Positions 42,881 through 52,434 of a DNA stretch of 64,000 nucleotides are shown here, piece by piece. Positions within the stretch are counted from its first letter, which is position 1. The number at the start of each line of letters is the position of its first letter. The notes under the pieces were generated by a model. It did not search any database. It was not told the origin of the DNA and saw only the letters and a program-made list of their open reading frames with translations. The stretch is from Peptostreptococcus sp. MV1 (GTDB lineage Bacteria; Bacillota; Clostridia; Peptostreptococcales; Peptostreptococcaceae), in NCBI RefSeq assembly GCF_000758885.1, contig NZ_JRNB01000119.1, forward strand, positions 1 to 64,000. Direction: 5' to 3'. The position numbers and the translations under genes were made by a program.

Positions 42881-44243
42881 GGGAATAATAATATTTGGAG
42901 GAACAGGGGATTTAGCTTATAGAAAGCTACTTCCTGCTTTATACAATTTGCATTGCCTAGGGCTACTACCAGATGACTACAAGATAGTAGGTGTTGGTAG
43001 GAGAGACTATAGCAATGAAGACTATATTGAGATTATAAAAAAGTGGACTAGTGAATTTTCTAGACTCAAGTATACAGAAGAGGATTTTATTGCCTTTTCA
43101 AAGAGGATTATCTACTACCAGATGGATATGACTAAGGTTGCCAAGTACAGAGACCTATTGGCTGACCTAGATTATGTAAATGGTAGGACAGAGAGTGGAT
43201 GGACCTATTATTATGCAGTTCCGCCTAAGATTTTCGGCTTTATAACTGACGGAATCAGGCTGGCAGGATGTCCTCTAAAGGGTGCCAAGGTAATAATAGA
43301 AAAGCCATTTGGTGATACTATGGATGCAGCAGAGTATATTTACAAGAATTTGAAACAGTGCTTCTCACAAGAAAATATATTCTTTATAGACCACTACCTA
43401 GGCAAGGAAATGATAATAAATATAATGACCCTAAGATTTGCCAATGCCATCTTCGGAGGTATATGGAATAGGGACTTTATAGAAAAGGTGGAAATAAATG
43501 CCTTTGAAGAGGTAGGAATAGGCACTAGGGGTGGTTACTATGATAAGAGTGGAGCCATGGTGGACATGGTACAAAACCACCTATTCCAGATTTTATCTAT
43601 AGTGGCTATGGAAAAGCCAGTAGATGATTCAGCTGAGGCCATAAAGGATGCCCAGACTAGGTTATTCAAAGAATTAAAGGATATAGAGGACCCTCACAAG
43701 ATAGACCAAATTTTGGTCATGGGCCAGTATAAGGGTTACCTAGAAGAAGATAAGGTAGATCCAGAATCTACTACAGAGACATATATTTCTCTTAAGATGG
43801 CTGTAGAAAACGACAGGTGGAGGGGGGTTCCTTTCTACTTGAGAACAGGCAAGAAGATGGGCCAGAAGAAGAGTGAGGTAGTAATTACCTTCAAGTCTAC
43901 TGGTGAGGGTGTCCAGCCGAATAAGCTGGTAATAGAGATACAGCCTGACGAGGGTGTCAAACTGGACTTCAATATAAAGAAGCCGGGAACAGAAAACACA
44001 GTAGAAAAGGTTGATATGGACTTCTGCCAGAGTTGTGTACTAGAAAACAGACAGAATACACCAGAAGCCTATGAGAGACTTTTGATGGCAGCCATGAATG
44101 AGGATAGGAGCCTATTCTCACAGTGGAACCAGATAGAGATGTGCTGGAAGTACATCAATAGAATAATAAAAATATACCATAGGTTCTCTGACAAGCTACA
44201 CATATATGAGCCAGGCCAGGAAGGTCCTATAAATAATTTTTAA
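42870..44243 (+). CDS. zwf: Glucose-6-phosphate dehydrogenase
   Basis: The 457-residue enzyme oxidises glucose 6-phosphate to 6-phosphogluconolactone and yields NADPH. It has the N-terminal NADP motif IIFGGTGDLAYRKLLPALYNL, the active-site signature IDHYLGKEMI, EKPFGDTMDAAEYI and a later PFYLRTGKKM. ATG 42870 was chosen over GTG 42864 because the GATAGGTGA ribosome-binding area covers the GTG. No gluconolactonase gene is adjacent. The order gnd-zwf is reversed from the pathway order. NADPH from this pair may feed thioredoxin reductase downstream, though that enzyme has a separate promoter. Confidence 0.95.
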   Translation: MKNKGIIIFGGTGDLAYRKLLPALYNLHCLGLLPDDYKIVGVGRRDYSNEDYIEIIKKWTSEFSRLKYTEEDFIAFSKRIIYYQMDMTKVAKYRDLLADLDYVNGRTESGWTYYYAVPPKIFGFITDGIRLAGCPLKGAKVIIEKPFGDTMDAAEYIYKNLKQCFSQENIFFIDHYLGKEMIINIMTLRFANAIFGGIWNRDFIEKVEINAFEEVGIGTRGGYYDKSGAMVDMVQNHLFQILSIVAMEKPVDDSAEAIKDAQTRLFKELKDIEDPHKIDQILVMGQYKGYLEEDKVDPESTTETYISLKMAVENDRWRGVPFYLRTGKKMGQKKSEVVITFKSTGEGVQPNKLVIEIQPDEGVKLDFNIKKPGTENTVEKVDMDFCQSCVLENRQNTPEAYERLLMAAMNEDRSLFSQWNQIEMCWKYINRIIKIYHRFSDKLHIYEPGQEGPINNF

Positions 44244-44350
44244 TCGATACACAAAGAGACAAAAATGTACTATAATATAAGGATGGTGCATATGATATAA
44301 AAAATTACATTTTAAAAGTTAGACAGGAAGACAAATTTGGAGGTAGAAAA

Positions 44351-45277
44351 ATGAGTGAAGTTAAGGTGCATGATATAGTTATAATCGGTAGTGGACCAGG
44401 AGGTATGACAGCTGGTATTTACGGTGGAAGAGCAGAGTTGGATACAATGATCTTGGAAAAGAACTTCCATGGTGGCCAGATGGTTTCTACTACAGAGATA
44501 GAAAACTATCCAGCCCTACCAGATACTAATGGCATCCAGCTGTCAAATGATATGTTGGCCCATGCCAAGAAGTTTGGTGCAAAGATTGACTACAAGGGAG
44601 TAGATTCAATAGAAGTACTAGAAGATGGTACAAAGAAGTTGATGGCAGGTGGTGAAGAAATCTTAACTAAGACAGTCATCCTATCCATGGGATCTACACC
44701 AAGAAAGTTGGGTCTAGACAAGGAAGATAAGTTTACAGGGAGAGGCCTAGGTTACTGTGCAACATGTGATGGTGGCTTCTATAGAAACAAGGTAGTAGCA
44801 GTAAACGGTGGTGGAGACACAGCTGTTGAAGATGCCCTATACCTATCAAGGATAGCATCTAAGGTATACCTAATCCATAGAAGGGATGAACTAAGAGCCA
44901 ACAAGACACTACAGACAAGGCTAGCAGAGTCAAATGTAGAGGTTGTATGGAATAGCACAATCAAGGAAATCTTAGGCGAAGAAAAGTTGACAGGTGTAAT
45001 AACTGTAGACAAGACTGACCAGTCAGAGAGGACTATAGAGCTAGACGGGCTATTTGTAGCCATAGGTGGAATACCTACTTCAGGTCTAGTAGATGGCTTG
45101 GTTGAATTAAACCCACAGGGCTACATAGTCACTGATGAAGATTGCCAGACAAGTGTAGATGGTATCTATGCGGTTGGTGATATCAGGGTCAAGTCTCTAA
45201 GACAGGTAATAACAGCAGCTGCAGATGGGGCTATAGCAGTTCATGCAGCAGAAAAATATATACTAGAGCACCAGTAA
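44351..45277 (+). CDS. trxB: Thioredoxin-disulfide reductase
   Basis: The 308-residue flavoenzyme reduces thioredoxin. The FAD motif IVIIGSGPGGMTAGIYGGRAEL (about 9-30), the redox-active CATC (C136-C139) in GYCATCDGGFYRNK, the NAD(P)H motif VNGGGDTAVEDALYLSR and the C-terminal FAD contact GIYAVGDIRVKSLRQVITAAADGAIAV are present. The length is normal. A TTTGGAGG ribosome-binding site precedes the ATG, and TATAAT at 44271 is a probable -10. Coenzyme preference cannot be read reliably; HRRDELRANKTLQ resembles NADPH-type enzymes. Confidence 0.95.
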   Translation: MSEVKVHDIVIIGSGPGGMTAGIYGGRAELDTMILEKNFHGGQMVSTTEIENYPALPDTNGIQLSNDMLAHAKKFGAKIDYKGVDSIEVLEDGTKKLMAGGEEILTKTVILSMGSTPRKLGLDKEDKFTGRGLGYCATCDGGFYRNKVVAVNGGGDTAVEDALYLSRIASKVYLIHRRDELRANKTLQTRLAESNVEVVWNSTIKEILGEEKLTGVITVDKTDQSERTIELDGLFVAIGGIPTSGLVDGLVELNPQGYIVTDEDCQTSVDGIYAVGDIRVKSLRQVITAAADGAIAVHAAEKYILEHQ

Positions 45278-45347
45278 GGCTATAGGGACACTAGTCTTAT
45301 TAGCAGTAAGAAATAAAAATTTAAAGCTTAGAAGAGCTTATACAAGT

Positions 45348-45388
45348 AAGGACCGAAGATTCAGAAATGAATCCTCGGCCCTTTTTAA
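45348..45388 (+). terminator. Terminator after trxB
   Basis: AGGACCGAAGATTC pairs with GAATCCTCGGCCCT with two mismatches across a short loop, followed by TTTTT. Confidence 0.82.
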
Positions 45389-45528
45389 GTATATTTATTT
45401 TGTGGTATATATCTAGCCCAAGAGGCCTTCTAAAAGTATTTTTAGACCTATACCTATCAGGATAAGTTTTCCTCTTTCATACTCTTGACTCCTTAATCAT
45501 GTTTTCACCTATAAGGGCCAATAGTTTA

Positions 45529-46290
45529 TTATTCTTGTACTTCTTGTGTAGGGGTACTAGTAGCAGGTTCGCTACTAGGAAGGTTATTTTCTCCAACCTT
45601 GTCTTTAGAGTTAGTCTTGATAGGCTCTAGGTCAGCCTTTGTCAGCTTTTTACCTGAGTTTGCATCTACCATTACTGTCTCAGTGTTTTTGACATCTCCA
45701 TCATACAATTTGAATGAGAACACATTCTTGCCGTTTTTTGCAAACAGCCTATATGAAAGGACCTGAGAATACTTTTTGCTAGAAGCCTTCGCAGCAGCAC
45801 TTGCAGCCTTGTCCACATCCATAACTGGTACAAAGTCTAGTAGGTTGGCCTTGGCTTCAGCAGAGGCTGGTCCATTTTCTGTTTTTCCTAGTATATCACC
45901 AGTCTGGGCATCTATAGTCAATACCTGGCTGATACCCTTCTTTGATATTACATCTAGGGTATATATGTACTTCTTTTCAGTCTGGTCCTTTTGCTTGTCG
46001 TCCTTGCTGTCATCAGATTTTACAGGTATTTCTTTTTCTCCTAGACTGACAGAAGCCACACTGCCCGCCTTTTCTACTGTTGTGAATTTTAGCATAGCAG
46101 CTTGTAGTCCTATTAGTTTTTCGGATTTTAGCTCATTTACTAGGCTAGGTCCTGTTGGTTCCTGCTCATTACTAGAGCCAGACTTGTTATTGCCACATCC
46201 AACCAAAGATACAGCCAATATAGAGCACATTGAAAGTGCCAACAAATTTTTGCCTATTTTTTTTCTTATATTATTTTTTGAAGTTTTCAT
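45529..46290 (-). CDS. PepSY-domain lipoprotein
   Basis: The 253-residue protein starts with a signal peptide ending in a lipobox LVGC (Cys32), so it is membrane-anchored and extracellular. After a low-complexity linker it has PepSY-like units: KKYIYTLDVISKKGISQVLTIDAQTGDILGKTE and later NVFSFKLYDGDVKNTETVMVDANSGKKL. PepSY domains often inhibit peptidases or sense cell-wall conditions. The C-terminal tail is acidic and Ser/Pro-rich. The gene is alone on the minus strand; its promoter region faces that of trkA. No strong terminator was seen downstream. Confidence 0.78.
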   Translation of the reverse strand: MKTSKNNIRKKIGKNLLALSMCSILAVSLVGCGNNKSGSSNEQEPTGPSLVNELKSEKLIGLQAAMLKFTTVEKAGSVASVSLGEKEIPVKSDDSKDDKQKDQTEKKYIYTLDVISKKGISQVLTIDAQTGDILGKTENGPASAEAKANLLDFVPVMDVDKAASAAAKASSKKYSQVLSYRLFAKNGKNVFSFKLYDGDVKNTETVMVDANSGKKLTKADLEPIKTNSKDKVGENNLPSSEPATSTPTQEVQE

Positions 46291-46385
46291 ATGTCCCTCC
46301 TCATCAAATTTTAATAAATAATACGTATATTATACTATACTAAAATCTAAAAGTCAGTAAAGTACTAAAAAAAAGTTTGAGCATA

Positions 46386-46394
46386 TGGTATAAT
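46386..46394 (+). promoter_or_regulatory. Extended -10 promoter of trkA
   Basis: TGGTATAAT (TG at 46386, -10 box 46389-46394) lies about 50 bases before the GTG start. No good -35 was found. Confidence 0.5.
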
Positions 46395-46442
46395 AGTCAG
46401 ATAAAGAGAATAAATCCATTAGCTTGGTGGAAGGAGAAAAAA

Positions 46443-47807
46443 GTGAAAATAGTAATAATAGGTGGAGGAAAGGTTGGTTCTAAACTGTCTGAAGAATTGT
46501 CTAATGAGTCTCATGATGTAACAGTGATAGAGAAGGATGTAGATGTAATCAACAGGATAAATTCTAACCAAGATGTCGCCTGCATAAACGGAAATGCTAT
46601 TAACTATGAGATCCAAAAGGAGGCCGGTGTAGAGAGTGCTGACCTGCTGATAGGATGTACCTCATCTGATGAAATAAATATGTTTTCTTGCCTATTTGCA
46701 AAGAAATTAGGAGCAAAGAATACTATAGCCAGAGTCAGAAATCCCGAATACTATAACCAGTTAAATTACATAAAGGAAGAACTAGGTCTAAGCATGGTAA
46801 TAAATCCTGAGTACGTTGCAGCTAATGTAATTTCAAGGATATTGAGGTTTCCGTCTGCAATTAAGGTAGAAACGTTTGCCAAGGGTAAGGTCGAATTAAT
46901 GGAGTTTAAAATATATGAAAATTCTAAACTACCAGGTATGCAGATGAAAGACTTGGTAGGAACTTTTGGTGTAAAAATACTTGTTTGCGCAGTGCAGAGG
47001 AAAGAAGATGTATTTATACCAGATGGTAATTTTAGCTTTGAACCAGGTGATAAGCTAAGTATAGCGGGTAGTCATGCAGACTTGGAAAAGTTCCTAAAGA
47101 GGGTAGGTGGTCTCAAGAGAAAGGTCAAGACTGTTATGATAATAGGTGGGGGCAAGATAGCCTATTACCTATGCAAGAGTCTTGAAAATATAAATATTAA
47201 GACAAAGATTATAGAAAGAGACCTAAAGACTTGTCATTTCTTGGCCCAGCACCTACCTAGGGTAGATATAATATACGGGGATGGTACGGACAACCAGCTC
47301 TTGGAGGAGGAAGGAATCAATGATGTAGATGCCTTTGTATCTCTGACAGGTATAGATGAGGAAAATATCATTATGTCCATGTATGCAAATTCCAAGGGAG
47401 TTTCAAAGGTTATTACCAAGATTAGTCAATCTACCTTCAAGGATATGACAGATACCTTCAATCTAGATACGGTGATATCACCTAAAGAGTTGACATCTAC
47501 AAGGATACTCCAATATGTCAAGGCTATGAATAACTCATACGGCAGCCAGTTGAACTCTCTATACAGGATAGTAAACGACAAGGTAGAGGTTCTGGAATTT
47601 TCAGTAAATGCTACTGGTAGGATAGTAAATCAACCGCTTAGGGATTTGAAATTTAAAAAGGGGATGCTGATTGCTTGTATAGTGCGTGATGGCAAGATTA
47701 TAATACCAGGTGGCGACGACAGGATCCTGGTTGGAGATAATATTATAATTGTGACTTCAAGCCTTAGGATAGCTGATATAGAGGACATATTAAAGCGAAA
47801 TGTATAG
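46443..47807 (+). CDS. trkA: Potassium uptake regulator TrkA
   Basis: The 454-residue cytoplasmic protein gates the TrkH potassium channel. Two similar halves each have a Rossmann RCK-N domain and an RCK-C domain. The first starts KIVIIGGGKVGSKLSEEL with GNAINYEIQKEAGVESADLLI, and the second starts VMIIGGGKIAYYLCKSLENI with GDGTDNQLLEEEGIND. The start is GTG 46443, preceded by GGAAGGAG; an upstream in-frame ATG at 46377 lies before the -10 box and is rejected. The next gene, trkH, begins 20 bases downstream, so the two subunits are co-expressed. Confidence 0.94.
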   Translation: MKIVIIGGGKVGSKLSEELSNESHDVTVIEKDVDVINRINSNQDVACINGNAINYEIQKEAGVESADLLIGCTSSDEINMFSCLFAKKLGAKNTIARVRNPEYYNQLNYIKEELGLSMVINPEYVAANVISRILRFPSAIKVETFAKGKVELMEFKIYENSKLPGMQMKDLVGTFGVKILVCAVQRKEDVFIPDGNFSFEPGDKLSIAGSHADLEKFLKRVGGLKRKVKTVMIIGGGKIAYYLCKSLENINIKTKIIERDLKTCHFLAQHLPRVDIIYGDGTDNQLLEEEGINDVDAFVSLTGIDEENIIMSMYANSKGVSKVITKISQSTFKDMTDTFNLDTVISPKELTSTRILQYVKAMNNSYGSQLNSLYRIVNDKVEVLEFSVNATGRIVNQPLRDLKFKKGMLIACIVRDGKIIIPGGDDRILVGDNIIIVTSSLRIADIEDILKRNV

Positions 47808-47827
47808 GTTTATTTAGGAGAATTGAG

Positions 47828-49279
47828 ATGAATTATGAGATGATGGCTTATGTTCTGATGAATATAGCCAAGGTAGAAGGTTTTTTGATGTTTATACCTG
47901 CCATAGTATCCCTTGTGTATGGAGAAAAGGATGTGGCTATCAGGATATTTGAGATAGCCGTGGTCTTAGTTCTTGTTGGCAAGATATTTACAAGAAAAAA
48001 GCCTAGTAAGTCTGAGCTATTTATCAAAGATGGACTATTGATAGTTGGTTTGGCCTGGATAATATTTTCTGTGATAGGGGCCATGCCCTATTACTTGACA
48101 GGGAGTATAACTAGTATAGTTGATGCTTTTTTTGAGACCGTGTCTGGTTTTACGACTACAGGTTCTACTATATTGACAGATATCGAGTCCCTGCCGATGG
48201 GAATTCTTTTTTGGAGGTCATTTACCCACTGGATAGGTGGCATGGGTGTATTGGTATTTGTAATGGCTATAATACCACTGTCAGGTGGAAATACCATGAA
48301 TATAATGAAGGCGGAGGTACCTGGTCCTACAGTTGACAAGTTAGTTCCTAAGACCAAGCAGTCAGCCAAGATCCTCTACCTGATTTATATAGCGATGACT
48401 GCCTTAGAAGTAATTTTGTTGATGCTTGGTGGTATGCCTTTTATAGATAGCCTGACAAATTCTTTTTCTACTGCTGGTACAGGTGGTTTTTGTATGAAGG
48501 CAGACAGTATAGGTTTTTATGACAGCGCCTATATAGATGGTGTAGTTACGGTATTCATGATATTATTTGGGATAAACTTCAACCTTTTCTATCTTGTGTT
48601 ACTTAAGAATTTCAAACGTATATTCAAGAGTGAGGAGTTGAGGACCTATATAAAGATTATAGCTGTAGCTATTGCCTTGATTACTTGGAATATACAGGGT
48701 ATGTATGGTGGTGTATTGAAGTCATTTAGGTATGCATCCTTCCAAGTTGCTACCATAATAACTACTACAGGTTTTATGACTGCTGATTTTAACCTATGGC
48801 CTACATTTTCCAAGGCTATATTGCTGTCCTTGATGATAATAGGTGCCTGCGCAGGTTCCACAGGTGGTGGTGTAAAAGTGTCGAGGGTATTGATTACATT
48901 TAAATATATAAAGTCAGAGATAAAAAAGGTCATTCACCCTAGGTCTATAAGTAATATAACCATGGATGAAAAACTGATAGATGATACAATGACGAAAAAT
49001 GTATCCGCCTATCTATTGATATACCTTGTAATTATGGCAGTTTCATTTATACTGATAACTTTGAACGAGTTTGATATTGAAACATCTCTGACTTCTGTTG
49101 TAACCTGCCTTAATAATGTTGGTCCGGGCTTGGGTAATTTGGTAGGTCCTACAGGCAACTTTTCGACATTTTCGCCTTTTTCGAAGTTGGTCTTGACTCT
49201 TGACATGCTATTGGGTAGGTTGGAAATATTCCCAATCTTATTCTTATTTAGTCCAAGGATATTCAAGAGACGTTTTTAA
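47828..49279 (+). CDS. trkH: Potassium uptake channel TrkH
   Basis: The 483-residue membrane protein forms the potassium-conducting subunit. Several pore-loop filter signatures are visible: FTTTGST, FSTAGTGGF, ITTTGFM and VTCLNNVGPGLG, one per repeat of the four-fold fold. About ten membrane segments are seen. The C-terminus ends near ILFLFSPRIFKRRF, as in the family. It follows trkA by 20 bases and ends before a terminator. Together they import K+ using the proton or sodium gradient; ion coupling cannot be decided. Confidence 0.94.
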   Translation: MNYEMMAYVLMNIAKVEGFLMFIPAIVSLVYGEKDVAIRIFEIAVVLVLVGKIFTRKKPSKSELFIKDGLLIVGLAWIIFSVIGAMPYYLTGSITSIVDAFFETVSGFTTTGSTILTDIESLPMGILFWRSFTHWIGGMGVLVFVMAIIPLSGGNTMNIMKAEVPGPTVDKLVPKTKQSAKILYLIYIAMTALEVILLMLGGMPFIDSLTNSFSTAGTGGFCMKADSIGFYDSAYIDGVVTVFMILFGINFNLFYLVLLKNFKRIFKSEELRTYIKIIAVAIALITWNIQGMYGGVLKSFRYASFQVATIITTTGFMTADFNLWPTFSKAILLSLMIIGACAGSTGGGVKVSRVLITFKYIKSEIKKVIHPRSISNITMDEKLIDDTMTKNVSAYLLIYLVIMAVSFILITLNEFDIETSLTSVVTCLNNVGPGLGNLVGPTGNFSTFSPFSKLVLTLDMLLGRLEIFPILFLFSPRIFKRRF

Positions 49280-49314
49280 CAAATTTTAAAAACAAATACG
49301 AACGTTTTCACAAG

Positions 49315-49370
49315 AAAGTCTATAATAATGTGAGGCATTGTATACATTTTTATAGACTTTTATTTTTTTG
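49315..49370 (+). terminator. Terminator after trkH
   Basis: AAAGTCTATAATAATG and CATTTTTATAGACTTT pair with one mismatch, followed by TATTTTTTT. Confidence 0.82.
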
Positions 49371-49448
49371 TATGATATAATTTTTAAGTAATAGGCAGTC
49401 TTGCTAGTTCTGCTTATTACACTAGTTATTTACAATAAGTGTGGATAT

Positions 49449-49494
49449 GTGTATACATATAGATATACACTCCTTCTGCTCTTAGTGGTATAAT
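49449..49494 (+). promoter_or_regulatory. Extended -10 promoter and inverted repeat before purA
   Basis: TGGTATAAT at 49486-49494 is an extended -10. GTGTATA (49449-49455) and TATACAC (49464-49470) are inverted arms eight bases apart that overlap the -35 region, consistent with an operator. TATACATATAGATATA (49452-49467) closely resembles a site upstream of nadA. Confidence 0.5.
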
Positions 49495-49538
49495 AGATAT
49501 TAGGTAAAGATAGCAGTAATAAGAAAGGACTAAAAGAT

Positions 49539-50816
49539 ATGTTAACAGCAATTACAGGAATAAACTGGGGCGATGAAGGCAAGGGCAGGATGGTTGACCT
49601 GCTGTCAGAGGACTATGATATAGTTGTTAGATACCAAGGTGGTAATAATGCAGGACATACAGTAGTAAATGAGAGGGGTAAGTTTATCTTGAACCTACTT
49701 CCGTCTGGAATTTTGCGTTCTGATGTTGTAAATATAATTGGTAACGGGGTGGTTGTGGATATCAAGCACCTAGTTGGTGAGATTAGCAAGTTGAAAGAAG
49801 CTGGCATAGTAATTACACCGGAGAACCTAAAGTTGAGTGACAGGGCAGTAATAGTAATGCCTTACCATGTAGACCAGGATTGTTTAGAAGAAGAGAGATT
49901 GGCAGATGCCAAGTTTGGCTCTACAAAGAGGGGAATAGCACCAGTCTATGGTGATAAATATATGAAGAAGGCTATCAGGTTAGGTGAACTATTAGATAGT
50001 GAAGAGGACCTAAAGGAAAGACTAAGGGGTATTATCGAATGGAAGAACCTGATGATAGAAAAGGGATATAAAAAAGCCCCTATAAAGTTTGAGGATATGT
50101 GGTCCTACCTAAAGGAATATGGCGATATAATAAAGGACTTTATATGTGATACAGGCCTATATTTGAACCAGGCCAATAATGATGGTAAGAATATAATGTT
50201 TGAGGCCCAGTTAGGAGCCTTGAGGGATATAGATTTTGGTATATATCCATTTACATCATCATCTTCAACAATAGCACCATATGCACCTATAGGGGCAGGG
50301 GTACCTAATTTGAAGCTTACAAATTCTGTAGGTATAATGAAGGCATATTCTACTTGTGTGGGAGAAGGTCCTTTTACTGCAGAAATGTTTGGAGACAAGG
50401 CAGAAGAGTTACGTAAGGCAGGTAATGAGTACGGTGCTGCTACTGGAAGACCTAGAAGAGTCGGTGGATTTGATATATTGGCTTCAAGGTATGGGGTTAG
50501 AGCACAGGGATCTGACGTAATCGCCCTTACAAAACTAGATGTTCTATCATACATGGAAGAGATACCTGTATGTGTAGCATATAAGTTTGGTGACCAGATC
50601 TTGGATGAGTTCCCAATAGGTGAGAAACTCTTCAAGGCTGAGCCAGTATATGAATACAAAAAGGGTTGGATGAAGGACATATCTGGATGCAGAGTCCTAG
50701 AAGACCTACCTCAGGAGGCTATTGACTATATCAAGTACCTAGAAGAGGTAGTGGACTGCAAGATTAAATATGTATCTGTGGGTCCAGAAAGAGAACAATA
50801 TATAACAATGCCTTAG
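49539..50816 (+). CDS. purA: Adenylosuccinate synthetase
   Basis: The 425-residue enzyme uses GTP to join IMP and aspartate into adenylosuccinate, the first step to AMP. The GTP/IMP-binding INWGDEGKGRMVD (about 7-19), YQGGNNAGHTVV, GTP-binding loop STKRGIAPVYGDKYMKKAIR, IGAGVP and TKLDVLSYMEEIPVC are visible. AGAAAGGAC precedes the ATG. purB follows 100 bases downstream after a hairpin. Confidence 0.95.
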   Translation: MLTAITGINWGDEGKGRMVDLLSEDYDIVVRYQGGNNAGHTVVNERGKFILNLLPSGILRSDVVNIIGNGVVVDIKHLVGEISKLKEAGIVITPENLKLSDRAVIVMPYHVDQDCLEEERLADAKFGSTKRGIAPVYGDKYMKKAIRLGELLDSEEDLKERLRGIIEWKNLMIEKGYKKAPIKFEDMWSYLKEYGDIIKDFICDTGLYLNQANNDGKNIMFEAQLGALRDIDFGIYPFTSSSSTIAPYAPIGAGVPNLKLTNSVGIMKAYSTCVGEGPFTAEMFGDKAEELRKAGNEYGAATGRPRRVGGFDILASRYGVRAQGSDVIALTKLDVLSYMEEIPVCVAYKFGDQILDEFPIGEKLFKAEPVYEYKKGWMKDISGCRVLEDLPQEAIDYIKYLEEVVDCKIKYVSVGPEREQYITMP

Positions 50817-50852
50817 TAGGGCTATAAATTTTATAAATAAAAGTGTAAGTAG

Positions 50853-50884
50853 GCGAGTAAACATGTTTTTGCATGTCTACTCGC
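50853..50884 (+). promoter_or_regulatory. Intercistronic hairpin between purA and purB
   Basis: GCGAGTAAACATG (50853-50865) pairs with CATGTCTACTCGC (50872-50884) with one mismatch around a six-base loop. No T-run follows directly, so it may stabilise RNA or act as an attenuator rather than a full terminator. Confidence 0.55.
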
Positions 50885-50919
50885 TGTCTAATTTAAATAA
50901 TAATTTTTGGAGGAATAAT

Positions 50920-52344
50920 ATGAAGAATACTTATGAATCACCATTGACTTCTAGATATGCAAGCCAGGAGATGCAGGCCTTGTTTTCTCCTGATAAAAAG
51001 TTTAAGACTTGGAGAAAGCTATGGATAGCCCTAGCTGAATCTGAAATGGAGCTGGGAATAGATATTAGTCAGGATCAGATTGATGAATTGAAAAAATACC
51101 AGGACGATATAAACTATGATGTGGCCAAGGCGAGGGAAAAAGAGGTAAGGCACGATGTAATGAGTCATGTATATGCCTATGGTGTCCAGTGTCCTAAGGC
51201 TGCAGGTATAATCCACCTGGGCGCAACATCATGCTTTGTGGGTGATAATACAGATTTGATAATAGACTATGAGGCCCTAGAGCTGATAAAAAAGAGGTTG
51301 GTAAAGGTTATATCAGTATTGTCAAAATTTGCAGACGACTACAAGGACCTGCCAACTCTTGGTTTTACCCATTTCCAGCCAGCCCAGCCTACAACTGTGG
51401 GTAAGAGGGCTAGCCTGTGGATACAAGACTTCCTGTTTGACCTAGAGACTTTGGAGGACTTCTTGCAGAGAAAGAGGTTAAGAGGGGTTAAGGGCACTAC
51501 AGGAACACAGGCATCCTTCCTTGAATTGTTTGATGGAGACTTCGAAAAGGTCAAGGAACTTGACAAGACAGTGGCCAAGAAGATGGGATATGATGATGTA
51601 TTCGCAGTCACAGGCCAGACATATTCTAGAAAGTTTGATAGTAAGGTGGTAAATATTCTGGCAGGTATTGCCCAGTCCGCTACAAAGTTTTCAAACGATA
51701 TTAGACTACTACAGCACCTAAAAGAGATTGAAGAACCCTTTGAGAAAAATCAGATAGGCTCATCTGCTATGGCATATAAGAGAAATCCTATGAGAAGTGA
51801 GAGAATAGCAGCCTTAGCTAGATATGTCATCGCTGATACTATTAATCCAGCTATGACGGTAGCAGGCCAGTGGTTTGAGAGAACACTAGATGATTCGGCT
51901 AATAGGAGAATATCAGTTCCAGAAGCCTTCCTAGCTACGGATGCAGTACTTAACCTATGCGCTAATGTAAGCGACGGTCTAGTGGTCTATCCCAAGGTGA
52001 TAGAACAAAGATTGATGAAGGAGCTACCTTTTATGGCTACTGAAAATATAATGATGGATGCTGTGAAGAGAGGGGGCAATAGGCAGGACCTTCACGAAAG
52101 GATAAGAGTACACTCATTAGCTGCTGCTAAGGTAATTAAAGAAGAGGGTGGTTCAAACGACCTAGTGGACAGGATAGCAGGGGACCCTAGCTTCGGAATT
52201 ACTAAGGAAGAAATCCTAGAAGTCCTAAGGCCAGAACTGTATACTGGTTGCGCAGGTCTGCAGGTGACAGACTTTATAGAAAATGTGGTAAAGCCTATGC
52301 TAAAGGACGAAGAGGCTATAGAAATAGCAGAATTGACAGTATAG
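50920..52344 (+). CDS. purB: Adenylosuccinate lyase
   Basis: The 474-residue enzyme splits adenylosuccinate into AMP and fumarate, and SAICAR into AICAR and fumarate. It belongs to the fumarase/argininosuccinate lyase family; the signature GSSAMAYKRNPMRSE and HLGATSCFVGDNTDL and FTHFQPAQPTTVGKRASLW are visible. ATG 50920 is preceded by GGAGGAATA. An earlier in-frame ATG at 50863 lies within the hairpin and is rejected. With purA it forms the AMP branch of purine synthesis. Confidence 0.95.
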   Translation: MKNTYESPLTSRYASQEMQALFSPDKKFKTWRKLWIALAESEMELGIDISQDQIDELKKYQDDINYDVAKAREKEVRHDVMSHVYAYGVQCPKAAGIIHLGATSCFVGDNTDLIIDYEALELIKKRLVKVISVLSKFADDYKDLPTLGFTHFQPAQPTTVGKRASLWIQDFLFDLETLEDFLQRKRLRGVKGTTGTQASFLELFDGDFEKVKELDKTVAKKMGYDDVFAVTGQTYSRKFDSKVVNILAGIAQSATKFSNDIRLLQHLKEIEEPFEKNQIGSSAMAYKRNPMRSERIAALARYVIADTINPAMTVAGQWFERTLDDSANRRISVPEAFLATDAVLNLCANVSDGLVVYPKVIEQRLMKELPFMATENIMMDAVKRGGNRQDLHERIRVHSLAAAKVIKEEGGSNDLVDRIAGDPSFGITKEEILEVLRPELYTGCAGLQVTDFIENVVKPMLKDEEAIEIAELTV

Positions 52345-52434
52345 TGTAGTAGCTCATAGTATGATATAATATTAATAATACTAAAAATATATTAGAAATT
52401 ATAGCAAAATAATATAAAAATGGAGGTGCATCCT

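Noticed and set aside
45776-46321. Plus-strand frame of 181 codons opposite the PepSY lipoprotein
   Set aside because: It is the antisense shadow of that gene, rich in Ser and Phe, with no start signal.
49296-49310. Possible second LexA box near GAACGTTTTC
   Set aside because: The right half-site does not fit GTTC at the required spacing, and the site lies in a terminator region.
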